Shown in pieces: positions 10,706-15,937 of a stretch of DNA of 15,937 nt. The stretch comes from Pseudomonadota bacterium (GTDB lineage: Bacteria; Pseudomonadota; Gammaproteobacteria; Burkholderiales; Burkholderiaceae_C), in contig JAUPTP010000009.1 of assembly GCA_030918015.1 (NCBI GenBank), positions 1-15,937 on the forward strand. Direction: 5' to 3'. The notes below the pieces were generated by a model that had not been told where the DNA came from, did no database searches, and saw only the letters and a list, made by a program, of their open reading frames with translations. The first letter of the stretch is position 1, and the number at the start of each line of letters is the position of its first letter. The translations under genes were made by a program, and so were the position numbers.

Positions 10706-11193
10706 TCTCTCTGCGCCCCGTTCTGCGCGCCGCCGCGCTGTCCGCCCTGTCCGCCCTGACCCTCGCCAGCCTGTCGGCCCACGCGCAGGTCAGCGTCAAG
10801 GAAGCCTGGGTGCGCGCCACCGTCGCGCAACAGAAGGCCACCGGCGCCTTCATGCAGATCACCAGCACCGAGCCGGCACGGCTGATCGACGTGAAGTCCG
10901 ACGCCGCGAAGATCGTCGAGCTCCACGAGATGCGCATGGAGGGCGACCGCATGATGATGAAGGCCGTCTCCGGCATCGACCTCGTTCCGGGCAAGCCGCT
11001 CGAGCTCAAGCCGGGCAGCTATCACGTCATGCTGATCGACCTGGCCCGGCCAGTGAACGCCGGCGACAAGGTGCCGCTGACGCTGGTGATCGAGGGCCGC
11101 GACGGCAAGCGCAGCACGGTCGCGGTCAGCGCCGAGGCGCGGGCGATGAACGCGGCGCCGCCGGCCGCGGCCGCACACCCGCACCATCACTGA
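10702..11193 (+). CDS. PCuAC-type periplasmic copper chaperone with His tail
   Basis: A 163-aa secreted protein. The signal peptide is cleaved about residue 28 (LSAHA then QVSV). The core has the full PCuAC copper(I) site: H75, M86, H108 and M110, exactly H-x10-M-x21-H-x-M, with extra methionines at 77, 79, 84 and 85. The C-terminus ends HPHHH (159-163), a second candidate metal site seen in extended PCuAC proteins, which can hold Cu(II). Family members deliver copper to cytochrome oxidase or carry it in the periplasm. A strong AAGGAG (10689-10694) lies 7 bases before ATG 10702, and the ATGA overlap couples it to the PepSY gene. It ends the copper operon, and its 3' end overlaps the convergent corA gene by 7 bases. 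Confidence 0.94.
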   Translation: MISLRPVLRAAALSALSALTLASLSAHAQVSVKEAWVRATVAQQKATGAFMQITSTEPARLIDVKSDAAKIVELHEMRMEGDRMMMKAVSGIDLVPGKPLELKPGSYHVMLIDLARPVNAGDKVPLTLVIEGRDGKRSTVAVSAEARAMNAAPPAAAAHPHHH

Positions 11194-12239
11194 CGCGGCG
11201 CGCGGATGCGGTGCATGGCGTAGAGCGCCAGCGCCACCGTGCACAGCGTGATCACGCCGACGACGACCCAGAAGCCGTGCGGATGATCGGCCAGCGGAAT
11301 GCCGCCGACGTTCATGCCGAGCAGGCCGGCGACGAGGTTGATCGGCAGCGCCAGCACCGTGACCATCGTCAGCACGAACAGCGTGCGGTTGTTCTCCTCG
11401 GCCACCTTGGCCGAGTCCTCGTCCTGCATCAGCTTGATGCGCTCCTGCAGCGAGGCGATGTCGCGCAGCACCAGCGAGAACTCGTCGCTGGCCTGCAGCA
11501 GGTCGTCGCGGTCCTCGCGGTCCACCCAGGCCGGAGGACGGGCCAGCGTGCGCGCCAGCGCCCCCGGCTCCGGGGTCAGCAGCCGGCGCAGCCGCACCAT
11601 CAGCCGGCGCATGCGCGCCAGCTCGGTCTTGTGCTTGCCGTGCACGCCGGTGATCATCTCTTCCTCGATGTCGTCGATGCGCTCGGTCGACTGGCGGATG
11701 ATCTTCTGCAGCTCGTCGGCCTGGTCGCGCAGCAGGTGGTGCAGCAGCGCGGTGCTCGACTCGATGCGCACCTGCCGGCCGATCGAGTGCTTCAGCCGGT
11801 CGACCGAGCGCAGCGGCTGGCGCCGCGCGGTGATCACCAGAGACTCGGCCACGCTCATCCACAGCGTCGCGACGTCGCTCACCTCGAAGGTGAAGTCGAA
11901 GGTCACGTCGTTGATGACCGCGAAGAAGGCCTCGCCGTCACGCTCGATGCGGGTGGCCCGCGAGCCCTGGTGCAGCGCGTCGAAGAAATCCTCATTGAGC
12001 GCCGCATGCGCCCGCAGCCAGGCCTCGGCGCGGGCATTGCCCAGATTGAAGTGCAGCCAGATGACCGTGTCCGTCTCCACCTGGGCCCGGACACGGCCGA
12101 TCGCCGCCAGCGCCTCCTCGGCGGACGCCAGCGGCCGGGGCTCGGCCCCCGGTCGGAACAGGTAGCCGTAGACCAGCCCGTGCTCGTCGCCCCCGTAGGA
12201 GCGGGCATGGATCGGCAGCGCGGAGGCGGCAAGGCTCAT
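11187..12239 (-). CDS. CorA/ZntB-family divalent cation transporter
   Basis: A 350-aa member of the 2-TM-GxN family. A large cytoplasmic N-domain (1-285) of alpha/beta then long helices leads into TM1 (about 287-307), the signature GMN at 308-310 (reading LLGMNVGGIPL) and TM2 (about 322-342), with a short basic end. GMNVGGIP and the overall length fit the ZntB branch (Zn2+/H+ type) better than classical Mg2+ CorA, whose post-GMN loop is usually acidic, but the ion cannot be fixed from sequence. ATG 12239 has no visible Shine-Dalgarno and lies only about 15 bases past the T-tract of the tRNA-Gly terminator. It is convergent with the copper chaperone, sharing 11187-11193. Confidence 0.9.
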   Translation of the reverse strand: MSLAASALPIHARSYGGDEHGLVYGYLFRPGAEPRPLASAEEALAAIGRVRAQVETDTVIWLHFNLGNARAEAWLRAHAALNEDFFDALHQGSRATRIERDGEAFFAVINDVTFDFTFEVSDVATLWMSVAESLVITARRQPLRSVDRLKHSIGRQVRIESSTALLHHLLRDQADELQKIIRQSTERIDDIEEEMITGVHGKHKTELARMRRLMVRLRRLLTPEPGALARTLARPPAWVDREDRDDLLQASDEFSLVLRDIASLQERIKLMQDEDSAKVAEENNRTLFVLTMVTVLALPINLVAGLLGMNVGGIPLADHPHGFWVVVGVITLCTVALALYAMHRIRAPRQ

Positions 12240-12254
12240 GGACGGACGCGATCG

Positions 12255-12295
12255 ACAAAAACGAAACGCCCCGAGGACAGCATCCTTCGGGGCGT
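12255..12295 (-). terminator. Intrinsic terminator of tRNA-Gly
   Basis: Read on the minus strand: ACGCCCCGA (12295-12287), a loop, then TCGGGGCGT (12274-12266), a perfect 9-bp stem that can extend through AGGA/TCCT with one bulge, followed by TTCGTTTTTG (12265-12256). This is the clearest canonical terminator in the window with the one at 15761. It starts 11 bases after the tRNA CCA end and finishes just before corA. Confidence 0.88.
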
Positions 12296-12306
12296 GAAAT
12301 CGGGCG

Positions 12307-12380
12307 TGGAGCGGGTGAAGGGAATCGAACCCTCGTATGAAGCTTGGGAAGCTGCCGTTCTACCATTGAACTACACCCGC
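12307..12380 (-). tRNA. tRNA-Gly, anticodon CCC
   Basis: On the minus strand a full cloverleaf is readable: acceptor GCGGGTG/CACCCGC (perfect), D-arm GTTC/GAAC, anticodon loop TTCCCAA with anticodon CCC, T-arm GAGGG-TTCGATT-CCCTT, discriminator T and encoded CCA at 12307-12309. It closely resembles the E. coli tRNA-Gly(CCC), which reads GGG. The anticodon stem is GCAGC/GCTTC, leaving a C28-U42 mismatch. It lies between dacB and corA on the same strand and has its own terminator. Confidence 0.96.
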
Positions 12381-12387
12381 CTCGTCA

Positions 12388-12404
12388 CACCGGCCAGGCC
12401 GGTG
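12388..12404 (-). other. Palindrome between dacB and tRNA-Gly
   Basis: CACCGGCC, one central base, GGCCGGTG: a perfect 8-bp inverted repeat with room for a 6-bp stem and 5-nt loop. It lies 17 bases after the dacB stop and 7 before the tRNA 5' end. It may end dacB transcription without a T-tract, or fold in the tRNA precursor leader near the RNase P site. Confidence 0.4.
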
Positions 12405-12420
12405 CGCATTGCAGCGAGTG

Positions 12421-12426
12421 ATTATG
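12421..12426 (-). promoter_or_regulatory. Candidate -10 box for tRNA-Gly
   Basis: CATAAT on the minus strand, 40 bases upstream of the tRNA 5' end, matches the TATAAT consensus at five of six bases and overlaps the dacB TAA stop. No good -35 is seen at 16-18 bases (the best is TGTCGG), so the call is tentative; the tRNA may instead be read from dacB. Confidence 0.35.
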
Positions 12427-13981
12427 CCAGATGCGCGAGCCAGCCGACACAGGCATCGAGCGCTGGCACCGCGGCGGCGATCAGCTCCGGATCCGGGTGA
12501 TGGGCCAGCAAGGCCACCGCGATCATCCGGCCGTCCCGGGCCTGCACGCAGCCGGCCAGCGCGCGGGTGTCGAGCAGCGTGCCGGTCTTCAGCCAGGCCC
12601 GCCCCTCTGCGGCGGTGCCGCGCAGCCGGCCCTCGAGCGTGCCGTCGACGCCGGCCACCGGCAGCGAGCGCCGCAGCAGCGACCAGTGCGGACCGCGCGC
12701 CGCGCGCTGCAGCAGGTGCACGAAGGCCTGCGGCGTGGCGCGCTCGAGCCGCGACAGGCCCGAGCCGGTGTCCAGGCCGACCATCTCGTCGCGCAGGCTG
12801 CCCTGCCGACGCAGCCACTCGCGCATGCGCAGCCGCGCCGCCTCGGCCGAGGCCGGGTGCTCGGGGAAATCCGGCGACAGGCTCAGCATCAGATGGCGTG
12901 CGATCAGGTTGTCGCTGCGCTTGTTCATCTCGCGCAGCTGCACCGCCAGCGGGGGCGAGGCATGCTCGGAGAACGGCGCCGCCGGCCGCCCGCCGGCCTC
13001 GGACGCCCGCCACGGCACCGGCAGGCCCGGCGCGTGCTCGACGACCCGCCCCTTCAGCTGCCCGCCGGCCTGCAGCCACAGACCGGCGATCGCCCGCGAA
13101 CCCAGATCGCGCAGACCGACCGGCGCGAAGCGGATCTGCTGCGGCCCGCAGCGCGGCGACCACGGCCCGCTCAGGTGCAGCTGCGGCTCGGCCACCGCGC
13201 CGTCGCCCTTGAGCACCGCACTGACCGCACAGCCGCCGCCACGCCCCAGCGCATTGACCAGCCGCACATCCCGCAGCGGCGGCGACAGCGCGATGTCGGC
13301 CCGGCCGGCCGCATCGCTGCGCAGGTCCACCCGAACCTGGCCGGCATCCAGCGCCAGCGCGTCGGGGCGGACATGGTGGGGCCGCTCGGGCGTCGGCTCC
13401 GGCGTGGTCGACAGGTCGTCGGGCCTCAGGCGAAAGGCCTCCCGGTTGATCACGATGTCGCCCCAGACCTCCTGCAGCCCGCGGGCGCGCATCTCGCGGA
13501 ACCACTGCAGCAGGTCGGCGCTGGTGAGCGTGGCATCGCCCCCGCCGCGGATCACCAGATCGCCGAGCAGGCGACCCTGCGTCAGCGGACCGCTCAGGTA
13601 GGCGCGGGTGCGCCAGCAGTAGGCCGGCCCCAGCAGGTCCAGCGCCGCCATCGAGGTCAGCAGCTTGGAGGTGGAGGCCAGCACGAAGGGCCGCGCGGCC
13701 TGCCACGACAGCAGCGCCTCGCCCCCGCCGAGCGGCTGCGCGTGCAGGCCGAAGCTGCCAAGCGGCAGGCCGCTGGATTCGATCGCCTGGCGCAGCGGCG
13801 CCGGCAGCCGGTCGGCCGGCGCCGGCCAAGCGGGCTCGGGAACAGGCGCCGCCCAGGCCGGCGCGCCGGCGCCCAGCAGCCCCAGCGCGGCCAGCCGCGC
13901 CAGGCAGTCGCGCCGCCCCGCCACGCGGGTCGGATCAGGGACATGCCCGAAGCGGTCCGGGCTTGGTGCAGAATCGCGCAT
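12422..13981 (-). CDS. dacB: DacB/PBP4-type D-alanyl-D-alanine carboxypeptidase/endopeptidase (S13)
   Basis: A 519-aa periplasmic penicillin-binding protein that trims or cleaves peptidoglycan peptides. The three active-site motifs are in order: STSK at 103-106 (nucleophile S103), SDN at 356-358 and KTG at 465-467. The long insert between the first two motifs (about 130-330) is typical of the S13 family and absent from DacA-type enzymes. The N-terminus has GRRDCLARLAALGLLGAGAP (22-41) then AWA, a twin-arginine-like signal with cleavage near 44. About 20 residues precede the arginines from ATG 13981; a GTG at residue 20 (13924) would give a shorter, normal signal peptide, so the start is uncertain. 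It is divergent from trmB across 145 bases in which I see no clear promoter. Confidence 0.92.
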   Translation of the reverse strand: MRDSAPSPDRFGHVPDPTRVAGRRDCLARLAALGLLGAGAPAWAAPVPEPAWPAPADRLPAPLRQAIESSGLPLGSFGLHAQPLGGGEALLSWQAARPFVLASTSKLLTSMAALDLLGPAYCWRTRAYLSGPLTQGRLLGDLVIRGGGDATLTSADLLQWFREMRARGLQEVWGDIVINREAFRLRPDDLSTTPEPTPERPHHVRPDALALDAGQVRVDLRSDAAGRADIALSPPLRDVRLVNALGRGGGCAVSAVLKGDGAVAEPQLHLSGPWSPRCGPQQIRFAPVGLRDLGSRAIAGLWLQAGGQLKGRVVEHAPGLPVPWRASEAGGRPAAPFSEHASPPLAVQLREMNKRSDNLIARHLMLSLSPDFPEHPASAEAARLRMREWLRRQGSLRDEMVGLDTGSGLSRLERATPQAFVHLLQRAARGPHWSLLRRSLPVAGVDGTLEGRLRGTAAEGRAWLKTGTLLDTRALAGCVQARDGRMIAVALLAHHPDPELIAAAVPALDACVGWLAHLA

Positions 13982-14126
13982 CCCGTGAGCCTAGCCGGCC
14001 TGGGCCGCCCCGGATGGCCCGATAACGCCGGGTTGCGCCCGTCGCCTCGGCCTCTGCCCCTGGTCACCGGGGTTGCCTTCTGAAACATTCATGCACCTGC
14101 GTGTCGCGCACGGTGCCGCGTCTTCC

Positions 14127-14888
14127 ATGAACGAGTCCCAGCCTCTGCCCGAATCCCCCCGCCTCGATGCGGCCGAGACCCCCGACACCTCCGGTGGCGA
14201 CGGCGCGCCGCGGCGTGCCATCCGCAGCTTCGTCGTGCGCGCCGGACGCATGGGCACGGGCCAGGTGCGCGCACTCGAGGAGCTCGGCCCGCGCTTCTGC
14301 CTGCCCTACCGCGCCGAGCCGCTCGACGCGGCCGCCGTCTGGGGCCGCCAGGCGCCGCTGGTGCTGGAAATCGGCTTCGGCATGGGTGGCGCCACCGCGC
14401 AGATCGCTGCCAGCCGCCCGGACACCGACTTCCTCGGCGTCGAGGTGCACACGCCCGGCGTGGGCGCGCTGCTCAAGCTGATCGACGAGCGCGAGCTGGG
14501 CAATCTGCGCATCGTGCAGCACGACGCGGTCGAGGTGCTCGAGCACATGATCGCGCCGGGCCAGCTCGCCGGCGTGCACATCTTCTTCCCCGACCCCTGG
14601 CACAAGAAGAAGCACAACAAGCGCCGGCTGATCCAGCCGGGTTTCGTCGCGCAGCTGGTCACGCGCCTGGCGCCGGGCGGCTACCTGCACTGCGCCACCG
14701 ACTGGCAGCCCTATGCCGAGCAGATGCTCGAGGTGCTGTCGGCCGAGCCGCAGCTGGCCAACACCGCCGAGGGCTATGCCCCGAAGCCGGACTACCGGCC
14801 GCTGACCAAGTTCGAGAACCGCGGCCTGAAGCTCGGCCACGGCGTGTGGGATCTGGTGTTCCGGCGCCGGGAGCCCGGCGCCGTCTGA
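14127..14888 (+). CDS. trmB: TrmB, tRNA (guanine-N7-)-methyltransferase
   Basis: SAM-dependent enzyme that makes m7G46 in the tRNA variable loop. The product is 253 aa from ATG 14127. Key blocks: [14 protein letters not shown] (29-42), SAM motif [11 protein letters not shown] (80-90), [13 protein letters not shown] (101-113), HDAVEVL (132-138), the signature [15 protein letters not shown] (153-167), ATDWQPYAE (190-198), TKFE (227-230) and GHGVWDL (237-243). All catalytic and tRNA-contact motifs of the family are intact. Upstream in-frame starts at 14091 (ATG) and 14073 (TTG) would add 12-18 residues; 14127 fits the E. coli length best, but no ribosome site decides it. It converges on uppP with a 13-base gap. 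Confidence 0.95.
   Translation: MNESQPLPESPRLDAAETPDTSGGDGAPRRAIRSFVVRAGRMGTGQVRALEELGPRFCLPYRAEPLDAAAVWGRQAPLVLEIGFGMGGATAQIAASRPDTDFLGVEVHTPGVGALLKLIDERELGNLRIVQHDAVEVLEHMIAPGQLAGVHIFFPDPWHKKKHNKRRLIQPGFVAQLVTRLAPGGYLHCATDWQPYAEQMLEVLSAEPQLANTAEGYAPKPDYRPLTKFENRGLKLGHGVWDLVFRRREPGAV
14863..14882. terminator. GC-rich hairpin at the convergent trmB/uppP junction
   Basis: GGCGCCGG (14863-14870), a GAGC tetraloop and CCGGCGCC (14875-14882) form a perfect 8-bp stem within the last codons of trmB, 19 bases before the end of uppP. There is no T-tract on either strand. Its position between convergent genes suggests a shared stop or 3'-end protection. Confidence 0.4.
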
Positions 14889-14901
14889 ATCCCGCCCGGA
14901 C

Positions 14902-15729
14902 TCACTCGTGCCAGCTGACCAGGCCGCTGTAGGCCGTGCCCAGGATCAGCAGGCCGAAGGCGATCCGGTACCAGGCGAAGGGCACGAAGTTGTGCGTCGC
15001 GACATAGCGCAGCAGCCAGCGCACGCACAGCCAGGCCGCGATGAAGGAGAACACCAGACCGACGAGGAACATCGGCGCATCGGCCATCGAGAGCTTGTCG
15101 CGCTCCTTGAGCAGGCTGTAGGCGCCCGCGCCGATCAGCGTCGGAATGCCCAGGAAGAAGCTGAAGTCGGTCGCCGCCTGGCGCGACAGGCCCATCAGCA
15201 TGCCGCCGATGATGGTCGAGCCGGAGCGGCTGGTGCCCGGGATCATCGCGAAGCACTGCACCAGGCCGACCTTCAGCGCATCCATCGGCGTCATGTCGTC
15301 GACCGAATGCACCCGCACCGCGCTGGCCGGCCGGCGCTCGGCCCACAGGATGATCAGGCCGCCCACGATGAAGGCCGACGCGACGACGACCGGCGTGAAC
15401 AGATGGGCCTTGACCACCTTGCCGATCGCCAGGCCCAGCACGACCGCCGGCAGGAAGCCGATCAGCACGTTCAGCGCGAAGCGCCGCGCGTCACGGCTGC
15501 TGCCCAGGTTCGCCACGGTGCTCGACAGGCGCTGCCAGTAGACCAGGATCACGGCAAAGATCGCGCCGGTCTGGATGGCGATCTCGAAGACCTTGCTCTT
15601 GTCGTCCTCGAAGCCGCCCAGCAGGGCCCCGGTCAGGATCAGGTGCCCGGTGCTCGAGATCGGCAGGAACTCGGTGAGCCCTTCGACGATCCCCATCACG
15701 GCGGCCTTGGCCAGCATCACGGTATCCAC
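14902..15729 (-). CDS. uppP: UppP (BacA), undecaprenyl-diphosphatase
   Basis: Integral membrane enzyme that dephosphorylates undecaprenyl pyrophosphate to recycle the lipid carrier for peptidoglycan; it also gives bacitracin resistance. The product is 275 aa from GTG 15729. The two catalytic blocks are [14 protein letters not shown] (16-29) and PGTSRSGST (164-172, with the conserved R168). [20 protein letters not shown] (175-194) and [21 protein letters not shown] are typical helices of the family. GTG 15729 is preferred because AGGAAAG (15741-15735, minus strand) lies 5 bases upstream; GTG 15720 and ATG 15717 are alternatives, and a TTG at 15759 gives 10 extra unlikely residues. An intrinsic terminator lies upstream in its leader. 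Confidence 0.95.
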   Translation of the reverse strand: MDTVMLAKAAVMGIVEGLTEFLPISSTGHLILTGALLGGFEDDKSKVFEIAIQTGAIFAVILVYWQRLSSTVANLGSSRDARRFALNVLIGFLPAVVLGLAIGKVVKAHLFTPVVVASAFIVGGLIILWAERRPASAVRVHSVDDMTPMDALKVGLVQCFAMIPGTSRSGSTIIGGMLMGLSRQAATDFSFFLGIPTLIGAGAYSLLKERDKLSMADAPMFLVGLVFSFIAAWLCVRWLLRYVATHNFVPFAWYRIAFGLLILGTAYSGLVSWHE

Positions 15730-15760
15730 GAAATCTTTCCTTTCATCCAGCTCAGACAAG

Positions 15761-15782
15761 AAAAAGCCCCGATTGACGGGGC
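15761..15782 (-). terminator. Intrinsic terminator upstream of uppP, possible attenuator
   Basis: On the minus strand: GCCCCG (15782-15777), loop TCAAT, CGGGGC (15771-15766), then TTTTTC. It is a canonical terminator oriented in the direction of uppP and ends 31 bases before the uppP start. No minus-strand gene is visible between it and the window edge, so it may act in the uppP leader or end a short RNA. Confidence 0.8.
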
Positions 15783-15809
15783 ATCACTCTGTTGTTCAAT
15801 ACCGCGACC

Positions 15810-15818
15810 AAGATAGCA
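15810..15818 (-). promoter_or_regulatory. Candidate extended -10 promoter for uppP or a short leader RNA
   Basis: TGCTATCTT on the minus strand: an extended -10 (TGn) with TATCTT, four of six to consensus. No clear -35. Transcription would begin near 15803, giving a leader of about 74 nt that contains the terminator at 15782-15761. Confidence 0.3.
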
Positions 15819-15827
15819 CACGCCTGT

Positions 15828-15844
15828 GGCCGAACCTCTCGGCC
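15828..15844. other. Short hairpin upstream of the last partial gene
   Basis: GGCCGA (15828-15833), ACCTC loop, TCGGCC (15839-15844): a perfect 6-bp stem, extendable by a wobble and one more pair. It lies 29 bases before the start of the last partial plus-strand gene. Function unknown. Confidence 0.25.
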
Positions 15845-15873
15845 GCCTTCGGTCGCCAGCAGCCAAACACGAC

Positions 15874-15937
15874 ATGGTCACGCTCACTCTGAAAAAGAAA
15901 CCCGGCGCCGGCGCCGACACGCCCTCGTCCCGTCACA
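15874..15937 (+). CDS. N-terminal start of an unidentified gene (truncated by the window end)
   Basis: ATG 15874 opens 21 codons reading MVTLTLKKKPGAGADTPSSR and then H, open at the window edge. The Lys-rich, then Ala/Gly/Pro-rich start suggests a soluble, possibly nucleic-acid-binding protein with a flexible N-terminus, but I do not recognise the family from so little. No Shine-Dalgarno is visible. It is divergent from uppP, with 144 bases between the start codons. Confidence 0.45.
   Translation, partial: MVTLTLKKKPGAGADTPSSRH

Noticed and set aside
11152..11173. Overlapping palindromes near the end of the copper chaperone gene
   Set aside because: They arise from GCG/GCC alanine and CCG proline codons in an Ala-rich tail, and no T-tract follows.
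15717..15920. A 67-codon minus-strand frame crossing the terminator upstream of uppP
   Set aside because: It runs through the terminator hairpin and the uppP leader and shows no recognisable domain or ribosome site.

Overview
This is a high-GC window (roughly 70% G+C by eye). The gene set points to a betaproteobacterium of the order Burkholderiales, plausibly near the Sphaerotilus/Leptothrix/Rubrivivax group. That placement is inference from composition, gene content and the tRNA sequence; no rRNA or other marker is present. The window is densely coded: the longest stretch without a gene is the 200 bases at 7264-7463, and no insertion sequence, prophage gene or CRISPR array is visible.

Layout. 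(1) 1-3504, plus strand: the last codons of a gene that is probably pilT, then pilU (type IV pilus motor ATPase), dapE (diaminopimelate/lysine synthesis) and prmB (methylates ribosomal protein L3), with dapE and prmB overlapping by ATGA. (2) 3630-6805, plus strand: two tandem methyl-accepting chemotaxis proteins with unlike sensory domains but near-identical signalling tips; a 31-bp exact direct repeat lies in the shared tip region. (3) 6880-11193, plus strand: a copper operon of four genes: a DUF2946 small protein with the CxxC and C-terminal RAPP motifs of the copper-sensing upstream ORF CruR, a 200-nt C-rich gap, a TonB-dependent outer-membrane receptor, a PepSY-type inner-membrane protein, and a PCuAC periplasmic copper chaperone with a perfect H-x10-M-x21-H-x-M site and a His tail. 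The last three genes overlap by 4 bp at each junction. (4) 13981-11187, minus strand: dacB (PBP4-type peptidase), tRNA-Gly(CCC) with encoded CCA and an intrinsic terminator, and a CorA/ZntB-type cation transporter whose 3' end overlaps that of the copper chaperone. (5) 14127-15937: trmB (tRNA m7G46 methyltransferase, plus) converging on uppP (undecaprenyl-diphosphatase, minus), then an intrinsic terminator lying in the upstream leader of uppP, and the first 21 codons of an unidentified plus-strand gene.

How the parts work together. Region 3 is the most informative. The DUF2946 ORF is best read as a cis-acting sensor: in Bordetella pertussis, copper binding to the nascent peptide relieves an arrest at RAPP and lets Rho stop transcription before the receptor gene. 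The same motif order, their 47-residue spacing, and the long C-rich, A-poor gap followed by tightly overlapped genes fit that model here, and the operon carries a periplasmic chaperone as an extra fourth gene. The other genes are ordinary housekeeping, motility and envelope functions, with some odd regulatory junctions around corA, uppP and the second chemoreceptor.
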